NCBI GenBank assembly: GCA_000733355.1
Contig: JNVV01000005.1
Location: 340,371-404,370, forward strand
Source: Falciphora oryzae
Taxonomy: Eukaryota; Ascomycota; Sordariomycetes; Magnaporthales; Magnaporthaceae
Direction: 5' to 3'
Length of the DNA: 64,000 nucleotides
Part shown: piece after piece, positions 46,122 through 58,784 of the stretch
Layout: every line of letters starts with the position of its first letter
Position numbering within the stretch: position 1 is the first letter of the stretch
Program-made: the position numbers and the translations under genes
The notes under the pieces: model-generated
The model's database searches: none
What the model was told of the DNA's origin: nothing
The model's input: the letters and a program-made list of their open reading frames with translations, nothing else

Positions 46122-48454
46122 TCCTTGACAGCTTTGCTCTGTGTCTAACATGTGCCGAACGCGACTGTAGCATGTTGCTGCGTGTAATTTTCCACTTTTT
46201 ATTTTTCTTTTCCCTGTACATGAGGGTCAACGTTGGTAATGAACGATTTACGAAGTCACGAACATCAAAAGGGGATGGATGAAGGCGATTGGGTCAGAAA
46301 TGCAGGAAGAGGACGATTTAAGGAAGCAAGCATGGGGGAAAGAAGAAAAACTCTAGGTAGATAAGATCAATCCGCGAGAACCATGATGGAGTAAATTTGG
46401 TTTATGTTCAATCTATCCAAGCCCTAGAGCATCCGGGATGTGCACGTTGGACCCTGAGCCCAAGTTCAAGATCATAGTCCACGGACAAGAGTGCCGTGCT
46501 TCGGCTCGTCTATCGAACGAATACCATGTTCAGGTTATGAAGCGGGGACATCTCAGCTCATACTACGTGCTACGTAGTATGGCGGCAGATCTTTTTTTTT
46601 TTTTTTTTTTTTTTCGATAAATGCTGTAATATACCGTGATCGTTAGGCTCGAGGGGGTTCAAAACCCGCTGGCCAAGCGTGACGTGCAGCGTCTGGCGGC
46701 GGGACAAAAAACGCTTGAGGTATATGCATGTCTGCCAACGGTATAATATCCCGACAGAGATATTGGTTACCTCGCGGGCGTTACGTCCACTAGCCCGCAT
46801 CCAGTGGCGCCGAGGAAGCTGCATGCTAATCTATGTGCGTCTGCACGGAGCGTGGGAGACGTTCCCACTCCGAAGGCGGGTAGATAAGACGAGAAAGTGG
46901 AGGGAGGGCTGCAACATCCGCCTTGGCGCTTCCGTTCTGTGCATGCGTGTGTTCGTTTCCGTTTTCTCTTTTCCGAAGGGGAGGAGCAAGGCCAAGTTTC
47001 TGGTTCCCTTCTGCTGGCTTGCCTTGGCGGTTCTGTTCGCGTCATCCTGCCCTAGAGGAGGAAAAGAAAACGTGACGCCCAAGATAACCCCCCTCCTTCG
47101 CGCGGAGGTGATTGTGTCACCGCGTGCATCACACAAACATCCTGTTTGCTTTATTTTTAAGCGGGACCCCGCTGCCGCTGCAACCCTGACTGCCGTTCCC
47201 TTCGTTCCCACTTTGCTAGTGGTTGCTACCTTGGGTTTCGACGGCTGCGGCGCGATGCCGTTTTATTGGAGTCATGTCGGATGTCGAATGCAAGGCAGGG
47301 GAAGTCGGGCAGTTCGCTCCACAGGTGCATCCATCCAATCCCATTTCCCACACATCGTCTTACGAACGTCTTTGCCGGCAAGGAAGGAACTGCCCGGATA
47401 CCTGCTCAAGGCTCGGAGAAATGGCCATATTATCGTCGCACCACCGCGCGTGGTCCGAAGGTGGTGTGTAGTGTAGATGCTAAAGGCAGGCAAAGGTGGC
47501 GGCAGGCAGGCAATAAAACCACCCACCCCGAAAGCAGGTACGAGGTTACATCCGCCGCCACAGAACCGCCACCGAGGCTGGCGCATAAATGCGAGAATAG
47601 AAAGGGCCGGTTGCATATCTACTACCACCACCCCAACTACCATTGGGTCTTGTATCCGTAGATATGCCCGGCCTACCACCTATTGTGCAATGGCCAGATG
47701 CACCCAGAGTGGGAAAAAAAAGCCTCTGATTCGGGGTGGCCCCAAGGCTGGTGGGGGAAAGCAGGGGTGTTAAACAACGTTTGCTTGTTCCTTGTTTTCC
47801 CGTGGATTGCCATCCCCCCCTTCCCCTCCTTCGAGGCTACCCCCACGGTTCCAGACGGGCAGGCTTTTGATATCGGCCCAGACAAACACGGCTTCAGGGT
47901 GGTTCCACGGCTACAACACGCTCCTTTAAACTCTATAGTCTATCTCCCACCGTGCTCCTCCATCGTTCCTCTCTTTATGCTCTACGTCCACCTATCTACC
48001 CGACCAACGAGCCAATTCTCCATATCCTCAGGACAATATTCTTTGCCAATCCGTACCAGATCGCCGCTTGCGTCTCGGGCATTTCCTCCATATTTTGGGC
48101 GCACTGTTTCCGTGAGGCCAAATTCCTCGAGATATCATATCATCGAGGGCGCGTGCAGCAGCCACTGAAAGACCGCGATCCAATCACTCGCCGAACAAGA
48201 CATAATATCAGGCCCCAATCAAAGATCGGCACAGACGCAGCAGCTGTCAAGTGAACGACTTTTGTCAGCGCGCCTTGGCGCACAAAAAAGACCCGGCATA
48301 ACCAAATACCAGAAACCCTAGCGACCTCAGACCGCCATGCGACTTTCAACCATATTATGGCTGGTCGCCGGCGACTTGCTGGGCCCGACGTCTGACCAAA
48401 AAGGACACTTGCCACAACCGGCCCACCAGCTGCTTCCAAAGAGCGCACCACCAC
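46122..48454. other. Intergenic region downstream of bub2
   Basis: It contains a hairpin and a 23-T run at 46559-46614. Several frames of 80-260 codons cover 46680-48170 in different phases, but none shows domain content or a credible gene structure. The region before 48455 would be the leader of the small gene there. Confidence 0.5.
46559..46614. repeat. Inverted repeat followed by a 23-T run
   Basis: A 10-bp arm (CATACTACGT) and its reverse complement flank a three-base loop at 46559-46581. Ten bases later, 46592-46614 is an unbroken run of 23 T. Together they look like a hairpin plus T-tract terminator, about 440 bp after the bub2 stop. A chance arrangement is equally possible in a genome with many homopolymers. 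Confidence 0.6.
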
Positions 48455-48965
48455 ATGGCTCCCCTCGTGTATGTGTTGAACGCGACCTAGGTTGATGCCA
48501 TAATAATGCGACGAATATGCGACTGACTTGTCCTAGATCCCTCGCCCAACAACGGGCGATGCCTTTGATTCAGTGGCGGACTGGGCAGAGCTGCAGGTCC
48601 CCGGCCATGAGAGGATACCGTCGGCTGGTATGACTGACGATCAGTTGACGGCTGCCGCCAACGCATGCAGGCAAAAGCCGACCTGCCATCTGGGGTGCGA
48701 TGCATCGGTGGGACACCAGGCTGCGGATATGACGACAGGGACCAGGAGTAGTGACGGCTCGACGGCTAGCAGGACCGAAAATGTCGTCATAATAACTCAG
48801 TCGCAACCGCCAGAAACGGCCCCTCCCGACTCGGCAGCCAACATCTCGAGTCCAACCTCGAGCGATCCTCTCCTCCCAGCCTCTGAGATCAGCAACGAGA
48901 GGAGAACAGTCTTGTGGGCGGGGGTTGCCATGGGCGTCGTCGGGTTGATCATGTGCTCTTTTTGA
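48455..48965 (+). CDS. Provisional small Ser/Thr-rich protein with a C-terminal membrane tail
   Basis: Two predicted exons, 48455-48466 and 48537-48965, give 146 aa. The first exon codes only MAPL from an ATG in a strong context (CCACCACATGGCT). The 70-bp intron starts GTGTATG, has a GACTGAC branch and ends CCTAG, and the frame runs straight on: IPRPTTGDAFDSVADWAEL. The middle holds several Cys and His (CRQKPTCHLGC), the next 60 residues are Ser/Thr/Pro/Asp-rich, and the end (RRTVLWAGVAMGVVGLIMC) is a single hydrophobic segment just before the stop, as in a tail-anchored protein. No family recognised. Evidence is only splice signals, start context and the membrane tail, and the true first exon may lie further upstream. 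It is convergent with the PAQR gene at 49214. Confidence 0.42.
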
Positions 48966-49213
48966 GTGGCCTGGGAAGGATACGGAACGACATAATTGTA
49001 ATCATAATGGCATCGCTGACAGATGGTCTACCCCTGGGAGTCTCGGCCGTGGGGTGCGGACAGCAGCACGGGGTGACCCTGATGTGGGAATTGCGACTGG
49101 TTATGTCAGGCATTGGCACTCTGGCAGTTGGGAATCGTGAGGAACATGATGTCTATTCGTTGGTTCTCGTGCTGCCGATACGGATGGTTAACGCCCCGAG
49201 TGATAATACTTAT

Positions 49214-50901
49214 TCAATAGGCCGGGCAGCCATCCTGAGCTTGGCGGAAGGCTGTTGAGAAGAACTCCTGCATGGCAAAGTAATGGAACAAAATGCCACC
49301 AAGGACGGCAAAATGCCACAGGTTGTGGCTCCCGCCAATGTAGTCGAACATGCCCGGGAACCAACGCTCGGGCACCTTGCTGGCATAGATGAAGGCACCG
49401 CCTATGTAGACGAGAAGCGACTCGGCGATGGGCGAGTAGAACTCCCAGACAAAAGAGGAGCCCTTGGTGAGATAGATTTGAAAGATGGGCAGGAAACCTG
49501 TCGCGCCCAGCCCGACGTAGAAGGCAACCCTGCACCAGGCCATTTCCTGTCCGTTAAACCGGGGGTGCCAGGGAAGAATGACGCCGCCGATGCCGAGGAT
49601 CGCCGTCGTGGACAGATACACCCAGCGGCTGACAGGGTCGCAGTAGAATGCCGTGTATTCGGTCGTCATGATAGAGGCCGCAATGAGTAGCGAGATCCCC
49701 GTGTAGTCGACGCAGGCGAGCGACGTCATCAGGTGACAGTCGGCAATGGAGTTCATGGTGTGCCAGATGGTGCTGCAGACCAGGCACTGGCAGGCGGCGA
49801 AGAAGAAGACGGCGGCGATAAACACGTCCGTCTTTGTGCTGAGCGAGAAGTTGTCGCTGGTGGGGTAGAAGTAGAAGGCGATGGCAAGGACGAGGACCAG
49901 GCCCAGGGCGTGCGACCAGATGTTGACCAGCTCGTTGGAGATGTTGAACATGGATTTGATGCAGCCTAGCTTTGTTTCGCTGAAGCGATACCCCTTGCGG
50001 ATGTGGGGGTTGATCCGCCAGGGAATAGGCAGGTCGTCGTAGCGGATAAGGCCGTGCTGCCTCGCCCGCGCGACGGCGCGCTGGATGTGATCCTCGAGCG
50101 ACTCGGCCGCCCACTTTGCGGTGGCAAGGCCCTCGTCCACAACCTCACGGGCGCGCTCGAAGCCCTCATCGACGACTCGGCGGCCCTCGCTCATGAAGAC
50201 TCCGGCGGCGTCAGCGGCGTTGGCCAGGCTCTGTTCTCTGAACTTGTACGCATGGTCTTCGAAGTCAGACAGCATACTATCGAGCAGTTCGATGCTGACG
50301 CGGGCCTTCTCGTTGAGCGACTCGGCTGCGGCGAGACCGTCCTGGTATCGATGTTCCAGCGTCTCGACCATGACCTGGACGCGCCGGCGGCCGGCGCCGA
50401 TAACCTCCTCCGAGACCTGAGAGCATCGGGTTCGTACGGCCTGCAGTGTATTGTACGCCCGCGATATGCTCGCGTCTAGGCTGACGTCGCCATAGCTCTC
50501 CAGGAAGTCGAGGCGCCGCTCGAGCTCAGAGAGGAAGAGATCAACCTTGAGACAAGAGGGATGGGATGTTAATATATAATGGTCCTCTTGGGTTACTCTT
50601 GGACTACATCCGAGGCGGAAAGCACAAAAAGGGGGGTATTGAGGGGGAAAAAAAGGGATGGGGAATCCTGAGGTGAACAGACCTTCAGAAGTAACTGCTC
50701 CTCGCCGTCCATGATGTGGTTTACAATCGATTTGCGCCGGTGAGGAAGAAACGAAGAGTGCCGCCGTTTCCTTCTGGCTGGCTGCTGGTGGTCAGAGAGC
50801 TGACTTCCGGAAGCCTGCGCGGGACCATCATGGTCGGTGGGAGGAGGGCCGTGGTGGTTCAAGGGCGAAGCGCACGGCACGTTTGGCGTGGCGAGGTCCA
50901 T
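49214..50901 (-). CDS. PAQR/adiponectin-receptor-like membrane protein, Izh3 type
   Basis: Exons 50683-50901 and 49214-50545 (- strand) give 516 aa. Residues 1-240 are cytosolic and largely helical: a basic head (RRKRRHSSFLPHRRKS), then a long coiled-coil-like part (VDLFLSELERRLDFLE... through MVETLEHRYQ). YDDLPIPWRINPHIRKGYR leads into seven predicted helices. Zinc-site residues of the family are in place: His335 in STIWH, Asp353 in CVDYTG, and His480/His484 in SHNLWH. The long N-terminal helical domain is what separates Izh3-type fungal proteins from the short Izh1/2. The 137-bp intron has an unusual GTCTGT donor, but splicing gives an uninterrupted LLLK-VDLFLSELE join. PAQR proteins are linked to zinc and lipid homeostasis and may be ceramidase-like; the substrate here is unknown. 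Confidence 0.9.
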
Positions 50902-52398
50902 GGTGAGTTGGCCGGGCTGCCAAGCGGGCAGCGGGTTGGAACTCAGATGCTGCAGGCGACTCCCGAGTTTGCGCTGAGGCAATCGATGGCTCAAGCTTCA
51001 CTACCAAGGTTCCACGACGATGTTCGTTCCGCAGCGTGCGAGGAGAGGCGGCCACAGACGGCGGACTTGGGCGGCACGGGGAAAAACAATTGGACACCAA
51101 AAGAACAGAGCCCGAACGTCCGCCGCAGCCTCGGCATTAGGGAGGGGGAGAGGGCAAACCCACTACAGCGGAGATGGGCCTCAGTTGCTCAACAAAGCGA
51201 CCGCCTGCCGCTGACGTGAACTGGCATTGGCCGCTGGGTGCGGCGGATAAAGATTTCCGGTGGGGCGCTGTGACGAAATGGGGATCGGAGATGGCGGCGG
51301 GCGCTTTGGGCTCTAAGCTGCTGGGGTCCAGGGCGCAATGTTGGGTCCAGAGGGCGGGCAGTTCGTCCATGCGGCGTCGCAGTCGAGAGTCAGTAGTGCG
51401 GCCCGCTACCTGCCAGCGGGCTCCGCTGGTGGGGAGGCGATTATTTTGTTTGTTTAGGTTTCCCGATCAGGGAGCGAGTGGCAAATAGAACTTGAAGTCC
51501 TTACCCAAATAAGAATTCAAACCAGCTGGTTGAAATTGGACAGGGGAACAAATAAACATTGGCCTGACAAAAGTCAACTGGCAGCCAACGGGCCCGGCTC
51601 GGTGTTGAACTGAAGGCAACAGGATGTGCTGGCTCGACTCGGGCGGTCGTCCCGCAATGGCTTCGAAGCTAGGGCTGCCGCATGGAAGAGGCTCGACAAT
51701 CGCATGGGGCCGCCACGGATCAGACCGGAATGCATGCAGTTCGAGTCTCCCAAAAATGCACACATAGCGGCGCATTGGCTCCTTGAAACTTGCCGCCAGG
51801 GGAGAGGGGTTTGGGAAGACGGGATTCTGTTTGTCCACGGGTCCAAATCCACCTACGCTTCCTCGGTCGCCCACTGCCACGCACTAGGTTGACATGAGCA
51901 TGTTTCCACGCCGATTCGCGCATGGGCAGCTAAGGGGCATCCAATCCCGCTAACGGACCGATCGACTTGGATCTGGCGCGGGCCACGGACTTGCAGCCGG
52001 CTGGGCCTCAGCTGTTAGTGAGGCTTTGACTTGGGTTACGATGATGGATGGGAATTGATGGGAGATGGAATCTGTTTGGTCGCAAAAATTGATTGGAGCT
52101 AAGCCATACCGTGGCTGCCCACATAAACTCTGAGGCTGGTGGGTATCAAGCTCGGCCGGCTGGAAGCACGGGCTTCAACCAACGCGTTTGGGCGGGGGTG
52201 GCTCACGATTGGGACAATGGAAGATCCCGCCCAGACACCACATGCACAAGTCCGACCCGTGCGCCGATTGATGCGCCCGCACAGAACTGCAAAACAGGAG
52301 TTGGACAACAACCAACGGGAAACGGCCCCTTTATTCAGCCCTCCCATTCTCTGCGCTCCTTTCTCCGCCCCTCGAAGAAAAGACGAGAAGTCGCCAGC
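50902..52398. promoter_or_regulatory. Divergent promoter region of the PAQR and THOC5-like genes
   Basis: 1.5 kb between the two start codons. No frame with protein-like content and no specific element recognised; the 100 bp before 52399 is C/T-rich. Confidence 0.5.
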
Positions 52399-53235
52399 AT
52401 GGGCACGGACGAGCTTGTCACCGACCCGAGCTTGCGCAGCCTCCTCGAGCAATCGCAGAATGCCCGAGATCAGGCGCTGGCGTTTGTGGACCTGATAACG
52501 CAGCAGCAACAGCAGCAGCAGGCCGGCTCCGAGCCCACGGCAGTCACAGAGATGGCAAAGCTGCAGAAGCAGCTAATCATGAATCTTGCGAACCTCCGCC
52601 GCCAGCATCGGGCAGCCATCTTCTCCGCGCGCACCACCAAGGCCGAGACGCTGAAGGCTCGCCAGGAGGTTGACACGCTCCACCTCCAGCTGCAAAACCT
52701 TCACTACGAGCAGCGCCATCTCGAGGGCGAAATCGCGTCTTGCGAGGACTACGAGTGCGTACCGCGTCAACCCTTTGACCGCCCCTGGCCTATTCCACGA
52801 ACTCCAGGCGAGAGGACCACGGTCGATACAGCAGCTAACAGTCGCTTTCTGTCGACGCCCCTTAGCCACAAATATCGCCAACTGCCGCTCATACCAGTGG
52901 AGGAATTCCTTGCGCTGCATCCCGAACATGCAAACGCCGACGAGAATGATCTGATGGTCGCGCAAATCGAACACGAACGCATGGAGCGAGAAAGCCTGGA
53001 GAAGCAGCGACAAGATCTCCTCAAGCGCAAGGCCAAGCTCATCGCGGACAACAAGAAGAGGAAAGATGACCTGGCAAATCTGGATAGAGACCTGGAGAAG
53101 TTCATCGATGTAGGTTGCTCCTCCCTGGTCATTACCATGTCATGGCACGTCTTTGAATCACGCAGATCCCGTTGACTGACATCCATTTTACAGGCTGCAA
53201 AACCTATCGAGAAGACGTTTGAGAACGTTGTTTAA
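52399..53235 (+). CDS. THO complex subunit 5-like protein
   Basis: Exons 52399-52754, 52866-53109 and 53194-53235 give 213 aa. The protein is nearly all helical: QQQQQQQ near residue 36, then MAKLQKQLIMNLANLRRQHRAA and a coiled coil to LQNLHYEQRHLEGEIASCEDYDH, then the family motif LPLIPVEEFLALHPEH, and a second coiled coil (LEKQRQDLLKRKAKLIADNKKRK) with a short end AAKPIEKTFENVV. The block of an N-terminal coiled coil followed by the LPLIPVEEF-like motif is the THOC5 signature. Introns (111 and 84 bp) have GTGCGT and GTAGGT donors and clear AG acceptors, the first with a CAGCTAAC branch. THO couples transcription to mRNA export. At 213 aa it corresponds to the N-terminal part of animal THOC5, the usual fungal size. 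The first ATG after the C/T-rich leader was taken as the start. Confidence 0.83.
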
Positions 53236-56200
53236 TCGCCGTGTTGACAATCAACGTTTGAAATGGACATGGTTCGTGGACGGCGGCCCCTGGGCGGCGG
53301 ATCTGGAGTACATGCAAGCTCCCGCGTCTAACGGGGCCGTGGAGATGTACGATAATGGCGACATGATACCCAAGCTATAGAGGGACGAGGCCAAAAGTCG
53401 GGGAGCGAGTATCTGGACAAAGGTGCCAAGCTCGCCATCATCGGCGCGAAGCGTACCGATGCGACCAAATGCTGATGACGAGACCCTAGCGGATCACGAT
53501 GAGGACCCGATGCCCGAATCAGGATAATGCATAACGGACCGGAAGTCACGAGCGTCGGCCGGGAAGCGGGTCCGCATTGGGGTGGATTTAGGTTGCGGTC
53601 GGACTGGCGATACTCGGCGGTGAGGCAGCTCAGTGCTACCGGCGCGGCGACCTATCGTCGCTAAGCTCACCGCTCATGGAGCCCAGGCTGGGCGAACGGT
53701 CTGCCGCGAAGGGACGCATCTATGATACGATGGGTTAGGCTCTGGCCGTCCACACACTACCTACCTCCAGACATCAAGCAAAAGGCTCTTGTACATCCGC
53801 GTCCAGCCTTCAAAACGGTGGATACGGTGGTGCATGCCGAGAACAGCAAGTGGATTATTACTACGGACAACCCAATGGATGTACTTTTGATCCAACCCAA
53901 TGAACCGCCGTCATCTTGCCGCACACCAAGCCGACTGCTAGGGCGGGTGACATGGCACTGCATCTTTGACGAGGAACTAGTGCCGCAGCATGATGCAAAA
54001 TACCACTTGCATGCTCCGCTTTTGCTGGGCTGGATTGCTTTTTTTTTTTTCTTTCTTCTGTCTCGGGATTTTTCTACACTTCCCCCCTTCCCTTCGGCAT
54101 CTCGCAGTCTTGTCTGTCTCCTATCGCACAAGCCTCGTCGTCCCTCATGTGCCTGAGAAGCGGAAGCGAGGGCTGCGTGGGGGTTTGCTGCATTTGAGTC
54201 AGCCCAGTCAGCGTGCCGTACCAGCCTATCCCATCAACGATGCGTCACGCGCATATCTGCCCTGCCCTTGCGAACAATCTTCTCTTGGGGATCCAGATTT
54301 GCGTCTGACGGTTGTCGGCTTGTATGGGGTCGGGTCTTGGCCGACGGATGCAGCTGCCGCGCGGGATCTGGTAGCGATAAGATAAAAATTCGGAGCTTCT
54401 GATGGGCCGCCGGGCCTACCATGAAGGTTGGAACCACCCGAACGCCCGCGATGGATCGCACTCCCCGTCGCGTTTCCGGCTCCACCAGACCGCCCGCTAA
54501 TGGAGCTTCCAGCCACCCGAAATCACCCACGCCCACAGCACACGCGTGCGCACACCACACCACAAAGTCCTGCACAAGGCGGCCACCGTCACAATGCACG
54601 GCTTCGTATTGATGACCTCATTGCTTTGGCTGCCCAGCGGCTAGCTTCGAAAAGCTTAATTCATCGAGAAGCACGAGCCGCCGGGAGTTCGCGCTTGTGA
54701 AGCTTCGATTTGAGGATGGTGGGGGGAAGCCTGGGATATCGCGGAATCGCTATCGCTGGCTGGCGAATGTGTGTGCGCTTCAGGGACCTGCCCGCATCGT
54801 AACTAGTCTAACGAGTGCGACGAGCCTGCAGCGTGCGTCGCAATGTTGTGTGCTGGCTGTCCTAGTTTGGCGGCAATTCGTTTTTCGCACGCCACCCCGG
54901 ATTCAGCGGCGGGGTTATCTGAGACCCGCTAGGCCGGGCCCCTACGCAGCCTAGACGCAAGCTAAGGTAAGCAGGAAGGTTGGGGGTCGTCGATCCCAAG
55001 ACTTGCTTCTCGAGTCTCGCGGGCTTCTGCGAGCCAACGCTCGGCAGCCACACTTCTGGGGGAGGGGAAGGCCATCAGCAACTGGACCACTGACCACTCG
55101 TTGAAAATTGGCGTTTGGGCGCATGGAATGAACGCGAGTAAGAGGGGCCCAGCGCCCCATGCAAGGGACATGTATCACCTGGCTGGCTCCCTCTGTGTCA
55201 CCCTCGATCGAAACGGTAGAAGCTCTCTCAGGTCACTATGGTCGGCCACGGTGATGACAGATTTTTTTTTCTCTGGCTCTCCCCTTTGATTGCGGCCCCG
55301 TCGGACAAGGCGATCGTAAGGGTTCGTCACAAGTACAAGCGATTCCAAAAAGGAGCGCTGGCCTGACAAGTGGATTCGTTGGTACCCAGTACCAGCGCCG
55401 GCTCCCGAGCGAGAAATTGAGGGTGCGGCCCCAGCCAATAGACGTCGTCGGGCTCCGGCAGAAAATGAAGCCAAGATATCACCTCGACCCCCTGCTAGGC
55501 CCAACAGATGCTAGGGCAGGATGGTAGGCATGTTATCAATCTCGCCTTTCGCGGGTGATAAGATGACAGCGAGAAAACTGGAACGAACAAATTTGGGTCC
55601 TGGCACCACGGCGCAAGCTTGCTGCCGTGGGACTGGCTCACTGCAGCCTGTGGTCGAGGGGATGTTGCTTCGTAGCTTGCAGCGCGCAACGACACGAACT
55701 GCCCACGATCCATGGCTCGGAAGCACCTAGTGGTGTCCACTCGCGAGCGCTGAAATGTCTGCCAGCAGAAAATGTCAGAAAATAACGGACGAAAAAGGTG
55801 GCGGGGACTCATCAACGGGGCTGGGAAGCTAAAAGACAAACAATGCAACTAGAATAGTCGAACCGAAGCACTCACCGCACCGACCTGAGGCTCGGGAGGA
55901 GGTATTGAGAACCACCTTGCGATGCAAATGGATGCCCGTTTTCGGCACAAGCTCGAATCAAATCGAAGCAGCCATGCGAGGGGCGGTGCACAGTGCACAG
56001 CCGTTCGTTGCATCTGGCGGGGAGCCCATGACGGAAGGAGGGAAGTTAGGCCGCGCCGTTCGAGGTGGAGGGGCCCCTAGCTGGGCCAGCTCACCGTTTT
56101 CCCATCACAATTTCCCTCGCACCCACTCGAACTGGGGATACCAAGGGAACAGGAGTGGAAAGGCAAATAGAGGAACAAATCACAAACAAGGAAAAAATTT

Positions 56201-58784
56201 CAATTTAAGGTCGCAGAGTTTTAAGTTCAATGAACATCGAGATTTAACCCAGCACACGCTACCGCTGCTGGTCTTCTCGGAGCGTCCCGGTCGCCCAGGT
56301 TCCCGAGCCCGCGCTCGTAGCTCATACTGTGCATTGCCTCGACGGGCACCCAAAATTCACAATTGCCCAACCGCCCAGCCCAAGCGAACGGAGGACTATT
56401 GGCGAGGTTCGCGACACGGCCATGATCCTTTAGGTCGCAGTTTCCCTTGGTCGACTCGCACAGGAATCCTACACGTAACTGCGCTGCACGTCGATGCTGA
56501 CGGCATGGGTTCCGTCAGGCAGCGCGGCAGGGACGACGTCGTCGTTGATTTGCTCAGCCACACTTGGCTCGCTGCAAATAGCAGCCGTGCTGCATGCACG
56601 CAACCCAGCTGCGCATATCGATTGCTTGCGCCCACCACTCAGCCGACACCTTTGTACAATTTTGTCCTGCGTGTGCCACGATGAGCTTCCAGGCAGTCAG
56701 CCAGCACCCAGGCACGGCAGGCCAGGCGAGGCCAGGGGTTGTGCTGCGAGACGCTAGACCTGCGAGTGGCTCGGACAAGGCTGGTCGCTAAAATTGCACC
56801 ACTGGCCCTCCGTTTTGCAACCAAGGCGCAAAACGGAGGAGCACGTTGTCTGTGGGGTACGGGTGGCTCTCTAGCGCGCAGGAAATGGCACGCAAGGTAC
56901 CGGCCGACCCGACAAACGAAAGCCCGCACAGCACGACTCTTGTGCCACGCACATACACCGTACAGTTGGATTTGGCCTCATTGTTTCACGGCCAAGGGGA
57001 CGCTGGCAGGGGGACCACAGGCCATCAGCCGGGGCCATGCCTGTTGGCGTTGTTTCTCTTTTCTGTGCCTTTCTTTCCTTGTCCATCATCCTTCAAGCGG
57101 CGGGATGCCTCTCGCAGGCACGCCGCGTCCTGGCGAGAGGTTTGAAACATGTTGACCCTCGCAAGATCGGGGCATGAAGCTAAATAAAGGGCGAGCATGC
57201 AGCCCGTTCATCTGCCATCTGGTCTTGGGGGTTGTCGGCGCTTGGGCGCTGGTAACAGATGCTGCAATACCACATCACGTTTGGTTGCATCCCAAACTGA
57301 GGAAATGGCTGTCCACGCGCGCGGACACCGTGGAACGGCCGGCACCGGACGGGCGAGTTTGGCGGTGGCCCGCATGGTCTGTGAGTGCGTCTTGCTTCTC
57401 CGCCGCTCATGCTCGATGCCTCGCCCGCCTGCCATGCCATGTTCTCGGTAGACGCAGGATATTATCCATGTCGAGCTCTGGTGACATCTATAGTAGATGG
57501 TGCTGCAGGCTAGGATCGGGATGATGGGGATCAATGGGGCAGACAAGCCAGCAGCCGTATGATGGGGACGGGTACAACCTGGCAAGGTCGACGACTCCAG
57601 CTCGGCATATTCGAATTTCCCGGGTACGACCAAGTAGCACCACCACCACCATTGAAGCTCGGGATGGCCAAGCGCCCCGGCTCCGAATCACTCCACGCTT
57701 CAGGTTCACCCACTGCTGGCATCGGTTCGGCCAAGGAATGAGAAGAAAATGCGATGGGCTGTTGTTCCCCGCATCCGTTTCAACAACCAACCCACCGGTG
57801 TCTCCAGCCCCGAGAGAACAGCAAAGTCGGGCGTGCCCATTCCTCGGAGATTTGCCAGAATATAACAGCAATGTGAGAGTGGCTCCCGACTTCGCCATTG
57901 TTTGCTGACTGAGACAGGGAAGAGTGAGGGCTTTGTAATCCTGTCTTTCCAGGCGGGAGCGGGCACAGTAGGCTTGGGGTGGATGAATACGGTGGGGGGC
58001 GGGCGGATCAAATCGCACATAACGGTGGAGATCGCCCTGGAAACTGTAAACCCCTGCACAATCTCACCGTCTGCAGGCATTTCGGTTTGCGGCTTTGCTC
58101 GATGCGCCCCCCACCCTGGCACAGTCAGGACCCAGAGCTCCAGCCTCATCAATGGGGCCTGGTTGGCTGGCTGCCTCGAAACGTGCCAGATGAATTGGGC
58201 CTCTCGCACTGCTGGCGCACCCCTTTTGTCTTTTGTACCAAGAACACCCCCCGGCCCGCCCTCGAGAAGCACGTCCCCTCGCCCGCTTGACTGCCTGCAC
58301 TGTCCCCATCGTCTGTCCCGTCCGCCCATTGATTCCTTGTGAATATCGCCCGACGCTAAAATTTCTCTCTTCTCAGTCTCCTTTTTTCTTCCTTCCCACT
58401 CTTGCCAGTCTCTCCTTCCTCCTTAACCCCCCCTAATCCCTCTTAATACCCCCTCGCGCAGAACGACCGCCGCCGAGTCCTTTCTCGACTCGTCCGCATC
58501 TCTGCTTCCTTCCGTCCATTTTCTTGGGGCGTCCCATTCTTGCGTCGAGAGCCCGCTTGGTGTTTGCTCTGCGCTCGCCCTGCGATCCCGCGCCCGTCCC
58601 CGTCCAGCCACCCCGTCCACCACGACCTGCGGGACGTCGCCATTGGACCTGTCTTGAGCAGCACCCGCTTCTCCTGCCGCTGCTCTCATTCGCTACGGGT
58701 GCCTCTCTTCGCTGCCGCACGACAACCCTACCTTCGTCGCCCGGGCCTCTCCAACAACATTCACATTAAGCCGCAGTCGCCGTG
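53236..58784. other. 5.5 kb region without a recognisable gene
   Basis: Several frames of 70-260 codons occur on both strands but overlap one another and have no family-like content. A T-run lies at about 54039-54050. From about 58350 to 58780 the + strand becomes strongly C/T-rich, which marks the promoter and long leader of the glycosyltransferase gene. I see no transposon ends or RNA gene. Confidence 0.5.

Noticed and set aside
46630..46800. tRNA-like box fragments (GGGTTCAAAACCC on +, TGGCCAGCGGG on -) beside the poly-T run, considered as a tRNA or SINE head
   Set aside because: The boxes are on opposite strands or only about 10 bases apart, and no cloverleaf or acceptor stem can be drawn.
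53722..54156. 144-codon + strand frame downstream of the THOC5-like gene
   Set aside because: No start context, no splice extension and no domain-like content; it ends in a T-rich tract.
55905..56684. 259-codon + strand frame in the 5.5 kb gap
   Set aside because: Arg/Ser/Thr-rich composition without blocks of conserved type; overlapped by frames on the other strand.
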